Positions 43,445-52,422 of a stretch of 64,000 bases of DNA are shown one piece after another. The notes beneath the pieces were generated by a model, which did not search any database, was not told the DNA's origin, and saw nothing but the letters and a program-made list of their open reading frames with translations. Where the stretch lies: contig NZ_SNAQ03000025.1 in assembly GCF_004375085.3 (NCBI RefSeq), positions 24,437 through 88,436 on the forward strand, read 5' to 3'. The stretch's first letter is position 1. Each line of letters opens with the position of its first letter. A program made the position numbers and the translations under genes. Source of the DNA: Lewinella sp. W8 (GTDB lineage: Bacteria; Bacteroidota; Bacteroidia; Chitinophagales; Saprospiraceae).

Positions 43445-44032
43445 CTACCGTAGTTCCCGGCGCCAGCTGAGGTAACCGTAGAGGGCCATCACCGTGTATA
43501 TTCCCATGAGTACCGCGAACAGCACCGCCCCCTGAGAAAGATAAATCCAGACGTAGGCCAGGTCAATGACGACCCAGTACAACCAGTTCTCCAGCCTTCT
43601 CCCGATCAGGAGGAAGGTAGCCAGTACGCTGCTTACGGTGGTAATGGCGTCCGGATAGGTAGCCGCGGCGGTCATGATCTGGCTGAAGCCGTAGCCCAGG
43701 GCCAGTCCGCCCAGCAGACTCCCCGCTACCGTCAGCAGGTGTTCCCGGAGGGGCATGCTGATGATGGGAGCCGACGCTCCGGGCGTTTCCGCCCTCCGCC
43801 AGCGCCACAGCCCCACCCCCGCCATGATGAAGTAAAACACCTGCAGCAGGGCATCCGAGACCAGGGCGTAAACGAAGAACGACTGGTAGGCCCAGGCCGC
43901 CGTGCTGATGGCCGCAAAGAGCCAGCACCAGTTGTTGTCGCGGGCGGCCAGCCAGACGTACAGCAGGCCGGTCGCCACGGCGATCCAGTCCAGGGGCGTC
44001 TGGGCGATGAGTTGCTCAAGCAGGGTGTCCAA
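43445..44032 (-). CDS. pnuC: nicotinamide riboside transporter PnuC
   Basis: The 195-residue, seven-helix-type membrane protein shows the PnuC pattern: WIAVATGLLYVWLAARDNNWCW at the start, FYFIMAGVGLWRWRR in the middle and NWLYWVVIDLAYVWIYLSQG near the end, the WxxxD region that binds the riboside. It imports nicotinamide riboside (or a related vitamin) for NAD synthesis. The start is TTG 44032, only 12 nt after the preceding stop. The next ATG would delete several helices. The neighbouring PfkB-family kinase could phosphorylate a nucleoside, but that link is inference. Confidence 0.88.
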   Translation of the reverse strand: MDTLLEQLIAQTPLDWIAVATGLLYVWLAARDNNWCWLFAAISTAAWAYQSFFVYALVSDALLQVFYFIMAGVGLWRWRRAETPGASAPIISMPLREHLLTVAGSLLGGLALGYGFSQIMTAAATYPDAITTVSSVLATFLLIGRRLENWLYWVVIDLAYVWIYLSQGAVLFAVLMGIYTVMALYGYLSWRRELR

Positions 44033-44044
44033 GGCGGAGCGGAC

Positions 44045-44959
44045 TTATACGTCTACCTTCATGAGGTCCACGAACTGCTGGACGCGGCCGCGGATTTGCG
44101 CGGCGTCGAGGTTTTGCATTCTGCGGGTTCCGAAGTCTTCCACCACAAAACTGGCCATGGCCGAGCCGTGGATGACCGCGCGCTTGAGGTTATCGAAGCT
44201 CGTATCGTCGGTGCCGGCCAGGAAGGCCATCAGTCCTCCGGCAAAGGTGTCTCCGGCGCCGGTGGGATCCACTACTTTGGGGAGCAGCAGGGCCGGGGCC
44301 GAGAATACCCGGTCGCCCTTAAACAGCAGTGCGCCGTGTTCGCCCTTTTTGATGACCAGAATCTCGGGGCCCATTTCCACGATCTTCGCGGCGGCCTTCA
44401 GCAGGCTCAACTCGCCGCTCAGCTGACGGGCTTCTTCGTCGTTGATGATGAGCATATCGATGCGCTTGAGCACCTGCTTCAGCTCGTCCATGGCGATGTC
44501 CATCCAGAAATTCATGGTGTCCAGGGCCAGCAGCTTGGGACGGGTTTCCATCTGCTCGATGACCGTCATCTGCACCTGGGGAGACAGGTTACCGAGCATC
44601 ACGTAATCCGTGTTGCGGTAGCTCTGGGGGAGCTTGGGGTTAAAGTCCGCCAGCACGTTCAGCTGGGTTTCCAGGGTGTCGCGGCCCATCATATTATCGT
44701 GGTAGCGGCCGGCCCAGAAGAAGGATTTTCCGTCGGGGACTACCTCCACGCCTTCCAGGTCCGCTCCGCGCTCCTGAAGGTCATCGAGAAATTCCTGGTT
44801 GTAATCTCCTCCAATCACGGACACCAGCTGCACGGGCTGAACAAAGTAGGTGGCGGCCATGGCGATGTAGGTACAGCTACCCGCTTCGATCATCCGGGCC
44901 TCCCCGTAGGGAGTGAAAACATCGTCGTAGGCAATGGTACCGATGGAAAGGAGACTCAT
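44045..44959 (-). CDS. PfkB-family sugar/nucleoside kinase
   Basis: The 304-residue ribokinase-fold product carries the N-terminal glycine region (AGSCTYIAMAATYF, VSVIGGDYNQEF), the NDEEARQLSG segment, and the C-terminal PfkB signature VVDPTGAGDTFAGGLMAFLA with the catalytic Asp and anion hole. The substrate is uncertain: adenosine kinase-like and sugar kinase members share this layout. On the minus strand TACCTTTG (44980-44987), a -7 match, lies about 20 nt upstream and overlaps the promoter region of the divergent tRNA-Asn. Confidence 0.88.
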   Translation of the reverse strand: MSLLSIGTIAYDDVFTPYGEARMIEAGSCTYIAMAATYFVQPVQLVSVIGGDYNQEFLDDLQERGADLEGVEVVPDGKSFFWAGRYHDNMMGRDTLETQLNVLADFNPKLPQSYRNTDYVMLGNLSPQVQMTVIEQMETRPKLLALDTMNFWMDIAMDELKQVLKRIDMLIINDEEARQLSGELSLLKAAAKIVEMGPEILVIKKGEHGALLFKGDRVFSAPALLLPKVVDPTGAGDTFAGGLMAFLAGTDDTSFDNLKRAVIHGSAMASFVVEDFGTRRMQNLDAAQIRGRVQQFVDLMKVDV

Positions 44960-44987
44960 ATTTTTTCTTTTTTTCGCCGCAAAGGTA

Positions 44988-45018
44988 TTGCAAAATAAAT
45001 TTAGGTGTCGTAGTTTTG
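44988..45018 (+). promoter_or_regulatory. Bacteroidota housekeeping promoter for tRNA-Asn
   Basis: TTG at 44988-44990 and TAGTTTTG at 45011-45018 with a 20-nt spacer. The tRNA starts 18 nt further on. It has the same architecture as the tRNA-Leu promoter. Confidence 0.8.
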
Positions 45019-45036
45019 CGTCCGCTTAAACGCACT

Positions 45037-45110
45037 GCCTCAGTAGCTCAGTTGGTTAGAGCGGCGGACTGTTAATCCGTAGGTCGAAGGTTCGAGCCCT
45101 TCCTGAGGCG
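45037..45110 (+). tRNA. tRNA-Asn (anticodon GTT)
   Basis: Acceptor GCCTCAG pairs with CTGAGGC, D-arm TAGCTCAGTTGGTTAGAGC, anticodon loop CTGTTAA (anticodon GTT), T-arm AGGTTCGAGCCCT. 74 nt including the discriminator G. CCA is not encoded. Confidence 0.96.
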
Positions 45111-45113
45111 CAA

Positions 45114-45149
45114 AGCCGGTTTCTCCCCGAGAAGCCGGCTTTTCTTTTT
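45114..45149 (+). terminator. terminator after tRNA-Asn
   Basis: AGCCGGTTTCTC and GAGAAGCCGGCT pair with one mismatch around a CCC loop, followed by TTTCTTTTT. Confidence 0.85.
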
Positions 45150-45281
45150 GCGGCACGGGGGGGCAACGGCGTGCAGGTGCCGGGTTGGTTGGGGTATCAG
45201 CCGCGTTAGCTGGTAATATTTGCTTTCGGTGCAGCTACCGCACCGGCAAAACCAACAGCTTTTGCCCCTTCCAAACCTGCT

Positions 45282-45334
45282 TTGCACCTGCACCGGCTGA
45301 GCCGAGTATTCCGTTTCACTGCACGCTCCGCGCC
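45282..45334 (+). repeat. dispersed intergenic repeat, copy 1
   Basis: Includes ACCGGCTGAGCCGAGTATT and TTTCACTGCAC. It aligns with 63460-63506 over its length with a 4-nt gap and few substitutions. Confidence 0.7.
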
Positions 45335-45632
45335 CTCTTGCTCAGAAGACTTGGTCACCCCTGAAAAGATCAGCGAACTTGGCGACATCCGGTCTTTGGA
45401 GATGGCGGTTGGTGAAGTATCATAGTCCTTCGCCCCCCCTAAAGTGGTCGGACGCCGCTTCCCGCGGCCAGGCCTTCGGGAAACCGGCTTCCGACCACCA
45501 ACCCTCCTTAATGGGAACAAATCCTGGTGCGCCCGATAGCCATTGACTTCAGTAGGCCATGGCAGACGCAAGCAGTAGGCTACCATTTCCATGGTTCGGT
45601 GGTTCGGGGAGGAAATATGGATGGTGTACCAT

Positions 45633-45728
45633 TTCGTCGTAGATATGTAGAAGTACGACAAATCCCACAAAATCCGCCACTTCGTCGTAGATATGTAGAA
45701 GTACGACAAAATGCCTAAAATCCGCCAA
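45633..45728 (+). repeat. 48-bp tandem duplication
   Basis: Units 45633-45680 and 45681-45728 share about 42 of 48 positions, with the first 30 nt identical. Each unit contains the inverted pair GTCGTA...TACGAC. A third partial echo (CGTAGAAGTAC) follows near 45744. It lies upstream of the S41 protease gene. Confidence 0.8.
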
Positions 45729-45844
45729 ACCAACCCGGATCCGTAGAAGTACTTCACCTTGACAATCCCAACGATCCCTACCAACCACCAGCAACAAGCC
45801 CCCGACCAATAGCGTTACCCTAAGGTATGTTCAAACGCTACCCC

Positions 45845-47482
45845 ATGTCTACGCGAAAAAAAGTTACTGCGGGCCTGCTCTCCGGCCTCGCTTTCGTCCT
45901 GCTCACGGCCGCCACGGTGAGCCCCCTCAACGATAAGTACTTCGAGATCATGAAGGCGATCGAGATCTACACCAACGTCTACAAGGAGGTCAACACCTAC
46001 TACGTCGACGACATCGCCCCGAATAAGCTCATGCGCACCGGCATCGAAGCCATGGTGGGCTCGCTGGACCCCTACACCAACTACATCAGCGAAACGGACG
46101 TGGAAAAGGCCCGCCTGACCCGTAGCAGTAAGTACCAGGGTATCGGTGCCGACATTGAATACATCGACGGCCTGCCCACCATCCTTACCCTCTACAAGGA
46201 CCAACCTGCCGACGCGGCCGGGCTGAAGACCGGCGACCGCCTTCTGGAGATCGACGGCCGGGAAACGGTGGGGTACACCCGCGACCAGCTCGAAGAAATC
46301 ATGCGGGGCTTCCCCGGTACGACCATGGACCTGACCATCGAGCGGCCGGGACAGGGGCAAAAGAAAATCTCCCTGCTGCGGGGCGACGTCAACATCCCCA
46401 ACGTCCCCTACTTCGGGATGCTGGACCAAAACGTGGGCTACGTGGCCCTCACGACCTTCACCCAACAGGCGGGCAAAAACGTCCGTGACGCCGTCGCTAA
46501 GCTACGGGCCGACAACCCCGATATGGTGGGCGTAGTCCTGGACCTGCGCAGCAACGGCGGTGGTCTGCTGAACGAGGCGGTCGACATCGTCAACATCTGG
46601 GTGCCCAAGGACGAAGTCATCGTCACCACCCGGGGCAAAGTGAAGGACTGGGACCGTAGCTACAAAACGCGCAATAACCCCCTCGATCCGGAAATGCCCG
46701 TGGCGGTGCTCATTAACGGCCGCTCGGCTTCCGCCTCGGAAATCGTCAGTGGCTCCCTGCAGGATCTAGACCGTGCCGTCCTCATCGGGCAACGGAGCTT
46801 CGGCAAAGGCCTCGTGCAGAACTTCATGGAAACGGGTTACGGCAGTCGGGTAAAAATCACCACGGCCAAGTACTACATTCCCAGTAGCCGGTGTATCCAG
46901 GCACTGGAGTACCGTGACGGAAAGCCCTACGACATTCCCGACGCGGAGCGCGCGGTGTTCAAGACCCGCGCCGGCCGGGAAGTCCTGGACGGCGGTGGCG
47001 TAGCCCCCGACATCGAGCTGCCCCTACTGGGCGGTAAGGCCGTTACTCAGGGACTCATTGACGAATACGTCATCTTCGATTACGTCAATAAGTGGGTGGC
47101 CGATCGGCCAGGCATTGACTCGGTAGCCGATTTCCGCTTCACCGACTGGGCCGACTTCGAAGCCTACCTCCAACGGGCCGATTTTGACTACACCTCCAAG
47201 GCAGAAAAAGCCCTGGAAAAAGCCGTGGCCGCCGCCGAAGAAGAAGGCTACGACATCAGCGACCAGCTGGCCGCCATTCAGGAGCGGGTGGACCAGGAGC
47301 AACTGGCCGCCATCCAGCAATACAAGGATGAGATCATCAGCATCATCGAAAAAGAAATTGCCGGGCGCTACTACTACCAGCGCGGGCAAGTCCAGATGGG
47401 CCTCCGGAATGACCGCGAGGTGCAGGAAGCCATTGCAGTGCTCAATGACCCCGCGCGCTACCAATCCCTGTTGAAGCCCTAA
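45845..47482 (+). CDS. S41 family C-terminal processing peptidase
   Basis: The 545-residue exported protease has a signal anchor (KKVTAGLLSGLAFVLLTAAT), an N-terminal helical part (YYVDDIAPNKLMRTGIEAMV), a PDZ domain (IEYIDGLPTILTLYKDQPAD to MDLTIERPG) and the S41 core with Ser in NGRSASASEIVSGSL and the Lys/Gln pair in GQRSFGKGLVQ. A C-terminal helical extension of about 140 residues follows. CtpA-like enzymes trim periplasmic proteins. I take ATG 45845; ATG 45827 adds six residues. Confidence 0.93.
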   Translation: MSTRKKVTAGLLSGLAFVLLTAATVSPLNDKYFEIMKAIEIYTNVYKEVNTYYVDDIAPNKLMRTGIEAMVGSLDPYTNYISETDVEKARLTRSSKYQGIGADIEYIDGLPTILTLYKDQPADAAGLKTGDRLLEIDGRETVGYTRDQLEEIMRGFPGTTMDLTIERPGQGQKKISLLRGDVNIPNVPYFGMLDQNVGYVALTTFTQQAGKNVRDAVAKLRADNPDMVGVVLDLRSNGGGLLNEAVDIVNIWVPKDEVIVTTRGKVKDWDRSYKTRNNPLDPEMPVAVLINGRSASASEIVSGSLQDLDRAVLIGQRSFGKGLVQNFMETGYGSRVKITTAKYYIPSSRCIQALEYRDGKPYDIPDAERAVFKTRAGREVLDGGGVAPDIELPLLGGKAVTQGLIDEYVIFDYVNKWVADRPGIDSVADFRFTDWADFEAYLQRADFDYTSKAEKALEKAVAAAEEEGYDISDQLAAIQERVDQEQLAAIQQYKDEIISIIEKEIAGRYYYQRGQVQMGLRNDREVQEAIAVLNDPARYQSLLKP

Positions 47483-47495
47483 GCGGCCAATGAAA

Positions 47496-48050
47496 TTAAT
47501 CGAACTGGATGGACTCGTCTCGAGGGCAGGGTCCGTCCAGTTCGATAAACTCATCATTGCGAACCATCCAACTGTCTCCAAGTAGCGAGGAGTAGCAAAT
47601 TTCCATGGTTAAGTCCCGGGTAGCGGCTTCGTAGGCCCGGGTTACGGGCGTCCATTCGACGAAGAAAAGGGTGACCTCCTCGTTGGGGGTGACAATTTCC
47701 TCATTGAGTTGGCTGGTGCGGTACATATCGTAGCCGAAGACCAGGCTGTCCGGCAGGTGCGCCTCAATCACCTCCGACCAGTCATTAAAATAACGGTCTC
47801 CGTCGGTCAGCGTGACCGAGTTGATTCTGGCGAGGCCAATACCGCTGTTCTTCACGACCACCCCAAAACCTTCGGCGTTGTAGGTTCGCCCGAGGGTCAG
47901 GTAGGGAAACATGGTCATTTCCTGCTGGCGGCGCATGATGCGCATCTCCTGCACCGATACCATAAGGGCCAGCAAGCTGATGAAAACGGCCGAGAAGGCG
48001 ACGATCCGGTTCGAGTCGATTTTGGCGAAGGCTTTCCACAATTTCTTCAT
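47496..48050 (-). CDS. membrane-anchored protein of unknown function, 184 aa
   Basis: ATG 48050 (MKKLWKAFAKIDSNRIVAFS) gives one N-terminal membrane helix (RIVAFSAVFISLLALMVSVQ), then a basic segment and a soluble beta-rich domain (FPYLTLGRTYNAEGFGVVVK, NSGIGLARINSVTL) that faces the cytoplasm or periplasm. An upstream in-frame start at 48155 adds 35 arginine/proline-rich residues that look non-coding. No family was recognised. Confidence 0.7.
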   Translation of the reverse strand: MKKLWKAFAKIDSNRIVAFSAVFISLLALMVSVQEMRIMRRQQEMTMFPYLTLGRTYNAEGFGVVVKNSGIGLARINSVTLTDGDRYFNDWSEVIEAHLPDSLVFGYDMYRTSQLNEEIVTPNEEVTLFFVEWTPVTRAYEAATRDLTMEICYSSLLGDSWMVRNDEFIELDGPCPRDESIQFD

Positions 48051-48135
48051 GGGGCTGCGGTGTATGCATCCCGAAGGTAGGGGAAAGGCGGGAGGGCCGG
48101 CGGCTGAACCTGGCCGAAAACCCGCAGGAGGACGA

Positions 48136-48996
48136 TTACGCCTTGCGGACGTCAAAACGGGCTGCTTCCAGGCTGGTGCGGCAGGTCCAGGAAGCCGAAA
48201 ACCGCAGTACCTCCCCCCTTCGTCCGCGCACCCCTGGCAGGGGGACGATGGTCTGCGGCATCAGGCTATCGGTGGAGTAGAAGGATACCGAGGGCGTCAA
48301 CTCCACGATGCTCGACAGCCGGGCACAATTCACCACGCCACCCGCCAGTAACGGCAGGTCAAGGCGGACCTGATGATTCATCGGGACGGCCCGACGAAAA
48401 TCGTAGCGGACCGCCACCGCGGAGGTGGTCTTGATGCGCGGGGCCGTCACCCCGGAAAACTGGGGAATGATCCCGGGGCAGCGCACCCCGTGCAGATCGT
48501 AGTCGTATTCTCCGAGTTCGACCAGGTTAGTGATACCCTCAGGGATCACCCGACCATCCGGCTTCAGGATGTGGTCCCGGGCGTGATTGACGATGGGAAC
48601 CTGGGGCTCATTGATTCCCCAGACGGACATCATCTCCACCAGGAGACTATCCGTTTTCTCGGGAGGATGCCAGGTCAGGGCATCGGCCAGAACCAGCTCG
48701 ATTTTACCCCGCACGCCGCTTGCCGCAATATTCTGCTTAGCCCACTCGAATACCGCCGGGTCTTTCTCCACGGCGTAAACCTTAGCACAGCGGGTGGCGG
48801 CGTAGATGGCAAACAGCCCGGTGCCCACCCCCAACTCGCAGTGCACACTATCGGGCTGCAGAACCTCATCCAGGGCCCGGAAAATCTGCCCCACCCGTTC
48901 CTGGTCGCGAATCATCTCCAGGTGATAGGCCAACGGAAACTTTCCGGAATCATCCTGATAATCGGGGGTATGGTGGTGAATGCGGGAAGAAGGCAT
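48136..48996 (-). CDS. PRMT-like SAM-dependent methyltransferase
   Basis: The 286-residue product has motif I VHCELGVGTGLFAIYAA, an acidic strand-2 end (VYAVEKDPAVFEWAKQNIAA) and the distinctive double-glutamate-type loop LLVEMMSVWGINEPQVPI, then ILKPDGRVIPEGI. These features follow the protein arginine methyltransferase pattern rather than small-molecule methyltransferases. The first Glu of the E-loop is present, but the second is replaced by other residues. The target is unknown, and bacterial PRMT-like proteins are not well characterised. No signal peptide is present. Confidence 0.75.
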   Translation of the reverse strand: MPSSRIHHHTPDYQDDSGKFPLAYHLEMIRDQERVGQIFRALDEVLQPDSVHCELGVGTGLFAIYAATRCAKVYAVEKDPAVFEWAKQNIAASGVRGKIELVLADALTWHPPEKTDSLLVEMMSVWGINEPQVPIVNHARDHILKPDGRVIPEGITNLVELGEYDYDLHGVRCPGIIPQFSGVTAPRIKTTSAVAVRYDFRRAVPMNHQVRLDLPLLAGGVVNCARLSSIVELTPSVSFYSTDSLMPQTIVPLPGVRGRRGEVLRFSASWTCRTSLEAARFDVRKA

Positions 48997-49131
48997 AGGG
49001 AAAAGGGTATGGAGGGGGGGGGCAAGATACCGGTTTTGGGCAGACCTCCGCCTTCGCCACGGGTCTGGTGGAAGTACGTCGGCGGGACTATCTTAGCCAT
49101 CCCCCGATCATCCACCAAAGAATTTAGCGAC

Positions 49132-49500
49132 ATGCCCCCAAAAACCACCCTTTTGTCCACCATTCCCGTGCTGCCCACCGAAGACATGGCCCGGGACGTG
49201 GCCTGGTACGCAGAAAAAACCGGATTCACTAAAGTCGGAGGCGACGATATGTACGCGATCCTGCAACGGGAGAACCTGGAGCTTCACCTCCAGTGGCACG
49301 CCAATACCGAAGACGATCCGCTGCTGGGTGGTTCCGTCGTCAGGATTCACGTAGAAAATATCCTCCCAATTTTCGAAGAGTTCGTGCAGCGGGGCACCGT
49401 TAGCCCGCAAAAGCTGCGCATGGGAACCGACTGGGGGACCAACGAATTTGGATTCTACGACCCGAATAAAAATGCCATCTTCATCATGGAGGATGTCTAG
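49132..49500 (+). CDS. VOC family (glyoxalase/bleomycin-resistance-like) protein
   Basis: The 122-residue single-domain VOC protein contains the paired beta-alpha-beta-beta-beta units: STIPVLPTEDMARDVAWYAE, LQRENLELHLQW and WGTNEFGFYDPNKNAIFIME. The last is typical of the C-terminal bleomycin-resistance-like half. Members bind metals or hydrophobic ligands, and the function here is unknown. It starts at ATG 49132 in front of the haloalkane dehalogenase gene (27 bp) and may be co-transcribed with it. Confidence 0.85.
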   Translation: MPPKTTLLSTIPVLPTEDMARDVAWYAEKTGFTKVGGDDMYAILQRENLELHLQWHANTEDDPLLGGSVVRIHVENILPIFEEFVQRGTVSPQKLRMGTDWGTNEFGFYDPNKNAIFIMEDV

Positions 49501-49527
49501 GATTCTCTTTCCGATACGCCACCAACT

Positions 49528-50433
49528 ATGCCCACAATTCCTTCCCTCCGTACGCCCGAAGACCGGTTTTCCGGTTTACGTGACTATCCCTTCTCCCCCA
49601 ATTACTGTACGGTCTCCGGGGAGCTGCGTCTCCACTACCTGGACGAAAACCCCGCCGCCGACCGGGTGGTCGTGTGCCTGCACGGGGAGCCTTCCTGGAG
49701 TTATCTCTACCGAAAAATGATTCCCCTGCTCACGGGAGCCGGCTACCGGGTGGTAGCTCCGGACCTCATCGGCTTTGGTCGTTCCGATAAACCGCTGCGG
49801 GAAACGGACTACACCTACGCCCGGCACGTGGACTGGGTGCGGGAGGTTTTGTTTGACCACCTTGACCTGCGGGACGTCCATCTCTTCGCCCAGGACTGGG
49901 GCGGCCTGATCGGCCTCCGCCTGCTGGCGGAGCATCCGGAGCGGTTTTCCCGCGTGGCCATTGCGAATACTTTTCTGCCCACCGGCGATCAGGACCTGGG
50001 CAAGGCTTTCCTCCGCTGGCGGGAAATGGCCCGGCAGATGGATCCCTTTCCCGCGGGCGACATCCTGCAGATGGCCTCGCTCACTACCCTGACGGCCGAG
50101 GAAATTTCGGCCTACGACGCCCCCTTCCCCGACGAACGCTATAAGGCGGGAGCGCGTATTTTCCCGGCGCTGGTTCCCGCGGGCCCGCAGGATCCGGCTA
50201 CGCCCGCCAACCGGCGGGCCTGGGAAAAACTACGGCAACTGGAGCTTCCCTTCCTCACCCTCTTCAGTGACGGTGACCCGATCACGGCCGGAGCGGAAAA
50301 ATTCTTTCATCAGCAGGTTCCCGGAGCCCGGGGGCAGGAGCACCATACGATCAGCGGGGGCGGACACTTCCTACAGGAAGACCAACCGGACCAAATTGTC
50401 GAACACCTGGTAAGCTTTTTCGGCGATCGTTGA
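49528..50433 (+). CDS. haloalkane dehalogenase, subfamily I-like
   Basis: The 301-residue alpha/beta hydrolase has HGEPSWSYLYRKMIP (oxyanion region), the nucleophile Asp123 in FAQDWGGLIGL followed by Trp124 (halide stabiliser), the acid Asp in LFSDGDPIT and His in GGGHFLQED. The QDWGG arrangement at residue 123 matches DhlA-type enzymes, which hydrolyse carbon-halogen bonds to alcohols. Epoxide hydrolase is the alternative, but it normally lacks the Trp after the nucleophile. Cytoplasmic, single gene after the VOC gene. Confidence 0.9.
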   Translation: MPTIPSLRTPEDRFSGLRDYPFSPNYCTVSGELRLHYLDENPAADRVVVCLHGEPSWSYLYRKMIPLLTGAGYRVVAPDLIGFGRSDKPLRETDYTYARHVDWVREVLFDHLDLRDVHLFAQDWGGLIGLRLLAEHPERFSRVAIANTFLPTGDQDLGKAFLRWREMARQMDPFPAGDILQMASLTTLTAEEISAYDAPFPDERYKAGARIFPALVPAGPQDPATPANRRAWEKLRQLELPFLTLFSDGDPITAGAEKFFHQQVPGARGQEHHTISGGGHFLQEDQPDQIVEHLVSFFGDR

Positions 50434-50765
50434 GCGGGTGGTGCGAGGCAACTTGGTGGCAGAAGGGGAAAACCGGGGAACCGCAAGTCCGCTCTGCTCT
50501 ATCGGAAAAAGCCTGCACCTGCCCTCCGGGCAATCGCAACGCAAAAGTTACGGATCTCCTTCCCCCGAAGGTTAAAATGCACCATTTCCCCGGACCCGAA
50601 ACCGGCTTTTTTTGGTCATTACTTGGGCAATGCCCGGGGCAACGTATATTAAGACCCCCAATTGATGATTTATTCGTCGTTCATATCCAACTAAAACAAG
50701 GCGCCAACCAGCTCTGAGTTCTTTCCCCCCTCATGCTCGACGTCCGGGCACGAAAACAAGAGAAA
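50434..50765. other. intergenic region with a dispersed 19-mer
   Basis: No gene was found. The 19-mer at 50513-50531 is identical to the inverted copy at 27912-27930. A near-palindromic TTGGGCAATGCCCGGGGCA segment lies at about 50623. The promoter of the SulP gene is expected in its right half. Confidence 0.45.
50513..50531 (+). repeat. 19-mer shared with 27912-27930
   Basis: CTGCACCTGCCCTCCGGGC, identical to the reverse complement of 27912-27930. Confidence 0.6.
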
Positions 50766-52352
50766 ATGTTTGCAAGCTTAAGAAATGACATTCCCGCAAG
50801 TATCGTAGTATTCTTCGTGGCCATTCCCCTGTGTCTGGGGATTGCCCTGGCCAGTGGAGCTCCCTTATTTTCCGGCCTCATCGCCGGCATCGTGGGCGGC
50901 ATCGTCGTGGGTGCCCTGAGTGGTTCCCAAATTGGCGTAAGTGGTCCGGCGGCCGGACTAGCGGCCATCGTACTAGTCGCCATTAGCACCCTGGGTGGTT
51001 ACGAGAACTTCCTGGTGGCCGTGGTCCTGGGTGGGGTCATCCAGATTCTTTTCGGCGTGCTCAGAGCGGGCGTGATCGGATACTACTTCCCCTCCAGCGT
51101 GATCAAGGGAATGCTGACCGGTATCGGTATCATCATCATCCTGAAGCAAATCCCCCACTTTTTCGGGTACGACGTAGATCCGGAAGGGGACTTTGCCTTT
51201 TTTCAGGTCGACGGTGAAAACACCTTCTCCACCATCCTGAATACGATTAATTACATCAGTCCGGGAGCGACTCTGGTGGCGATCATCAGTCTGGCGATCC
51301 TCATTCTGTGGGAGCGGGTCCTGTCCAAGAAGGCTAAAATCTTTCAGCTGGTTCAGGGTCCCCTGGTCGCCGTCGTCTTCAGCATCATTTTCTACCTGGT
51401 AACCAGGAACAACGAGCTACTGGCCATTTCCCCCGAGCACCTCGTCAGCGTTCCCGTACCGGAAGGGCTGGACTCCTTCCTCGGGCAGTTTGCCTTCCCG
51501 AATTTTGCCGTCATCACCCAGGGTCAAATCTGGATAACGGCCTTTACCATTGCCCTGGTGGCTAGTCTGGAAACGCTGCTGTGTGTGGAGGCGACTGACA
51601 AGATTGACCCCGAAAAACGCGTTACGCCGACCAACCGCGAATTGCTGGCCCAGGGAACGGGGAACATCGTTTCCGGAATGATTGGCGGCCTGCCCATTAC
51701 GCAGGTAATCGTGCGCAGTTCGGCCAACATCCAATCCGGGGGAAAGACGAAGATGTCGGCCATCATTCACGGCTTCCTGCTGCTCATCTCGATCCTGCTG
51801 ATCCCGACCTTGCTGAACATGATTCCGCTCTCCACGCTGGCGGCCATCCTCTTCATCGTAGGTTTCAAGCTGGCAAAACCCACCGTGTTCAAAAAGATTT
51901 ACGGCCTGGGGTGGAAGCAGTTCCTTCCCTTTATCGTCACGGTACTGGGCATTATTTTCACGGATCTCCTCATCGGAATCAGTTTAGGGCTGGTGGTGAG
52001 TGTCGTGACGATTCTGATCAAGAGTTACCAGAACTCTCACTTCCTGCACATCGAGGACAATGAGCCGAACCACCGGAAGGTAAGAATGACCCTCGCGGAG
52101 GAAGTAACCTTCTTCAATAAGGGAGCCATCCTAAAGGAACTGGACAGCCTTCAGGAAAACTCTTCGCTGGAAATTGACGTCCGTAACACCCAGTACCTCG
52201 ATCACGACATCATTGAGATTCTGGACGACTTCTCCGAAAGAGCCAGAAACCGCAACATTGACATTACGATTGTCTCCCAGAAAGGGAAGGCAAAGAACCC
52301 AGAGAGTTATTCTGACTTCTTTAATAAAGATATCCCGATGGAAATAGAATAG
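50766..52352 (+). CDS. SulP family anion transporter
   Basis: The 528-residue protein starts MFASLRNDIPASIVVFFVAI with about 10-12 membrane helices, the conserved LAGPAAGLAAI-type segment (GVSGPAAGLAAIVLVA) and a C-terminal STAS domain (KGAILKELDSLQENSSLEID, YLDHDIIEILDDF). SulP transporters carry sulfate, bicarbonate or similar anions. In marine bacteria bicarbonate/Na+ transport (BicA-like) is common, but specificity is not visible. The in-frame ATG at 50733 would add an arginine-rich 11 residues and is less likely. Confidence 0.9.
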   Translation: MFASLRNDIPASIVVFFVAIPLCLGIALASGAPLFSGLIAGIVGGIVVGALSGSQIGVSGPAAGLAAIVLVAISTLGGYENFLVAVVLGGVIQILFGVLRAGVIGYYFPSSVIKGMLTGIGIIIILKQIPHFFGYDVDPEGDFAFFQVDGENTFSTILNTINYISPGATLVAIISLAILILWERVLSKKAKIFQLVQGPLVAVVFSIIFYLVTRNNELLAISPEHLVSVPVPEGLDSFLGQFAFPNFAVITQGQIWITAFTIALVASLETLLCVEATDKIDPEKRVTPTNRELLAQGTGNIVSGMIGGLPITQVIVRSSANIQSGGKTKMSAIIHGFLLLISILLIPTLLNMIPLSTLAAILFIVGFKLAKPTVFKKIYGLGWKQFLPFIVTVLGIIFTDLLIGISLGLVVSVVTILIKSYQNSHFLHIEDNEPNHRKVRMTLAEEVTFFNKGAILKELDSLQENSSLEIDVRNTQYLDHDIIEILDDFSERARNRNIDITIVSQKGKAKNPESYSDFFNKDIPMEIE

Positions 52353-52422
52353 TGAGACTTTTCCTCTCCGGGGACCAGCGCTATTTACTCCTTCCGTTCA
52401 TAAAATAAATTGACGGGCACCC

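Larger units (their letters stand above)
45111..45844. other. 734-bp intergenic region with repeats
   Basis: It contains the tRNA-Asn terminator, a dispersed repeat copy (45282-45334), a 48-bp tandem duplication (45633-45728), and otherwise unstructured sequence. Several minus-strand frames cross it, but they follow the repeats and have no protein character. The promoter of the S41 protease gene should lie at its right end (TTGACAATCCC near 45760). Confidence 0.6.

Noticed and set aside
45633..45728. Possible CRISPR array
   Set aside because: Only two directly adjoining 48-bp units that resemble each other throughout, with no distinct spacers and no cas genes nearby. It is a tandem duplication.
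45206..45784. 192-codon minus-strand frame after tRNA-Asn
   Set aside because: It is composed of the 48-bp tandem repeat and the dispersed repeat, giving repeated YFYIST-like peptides. No gene features.
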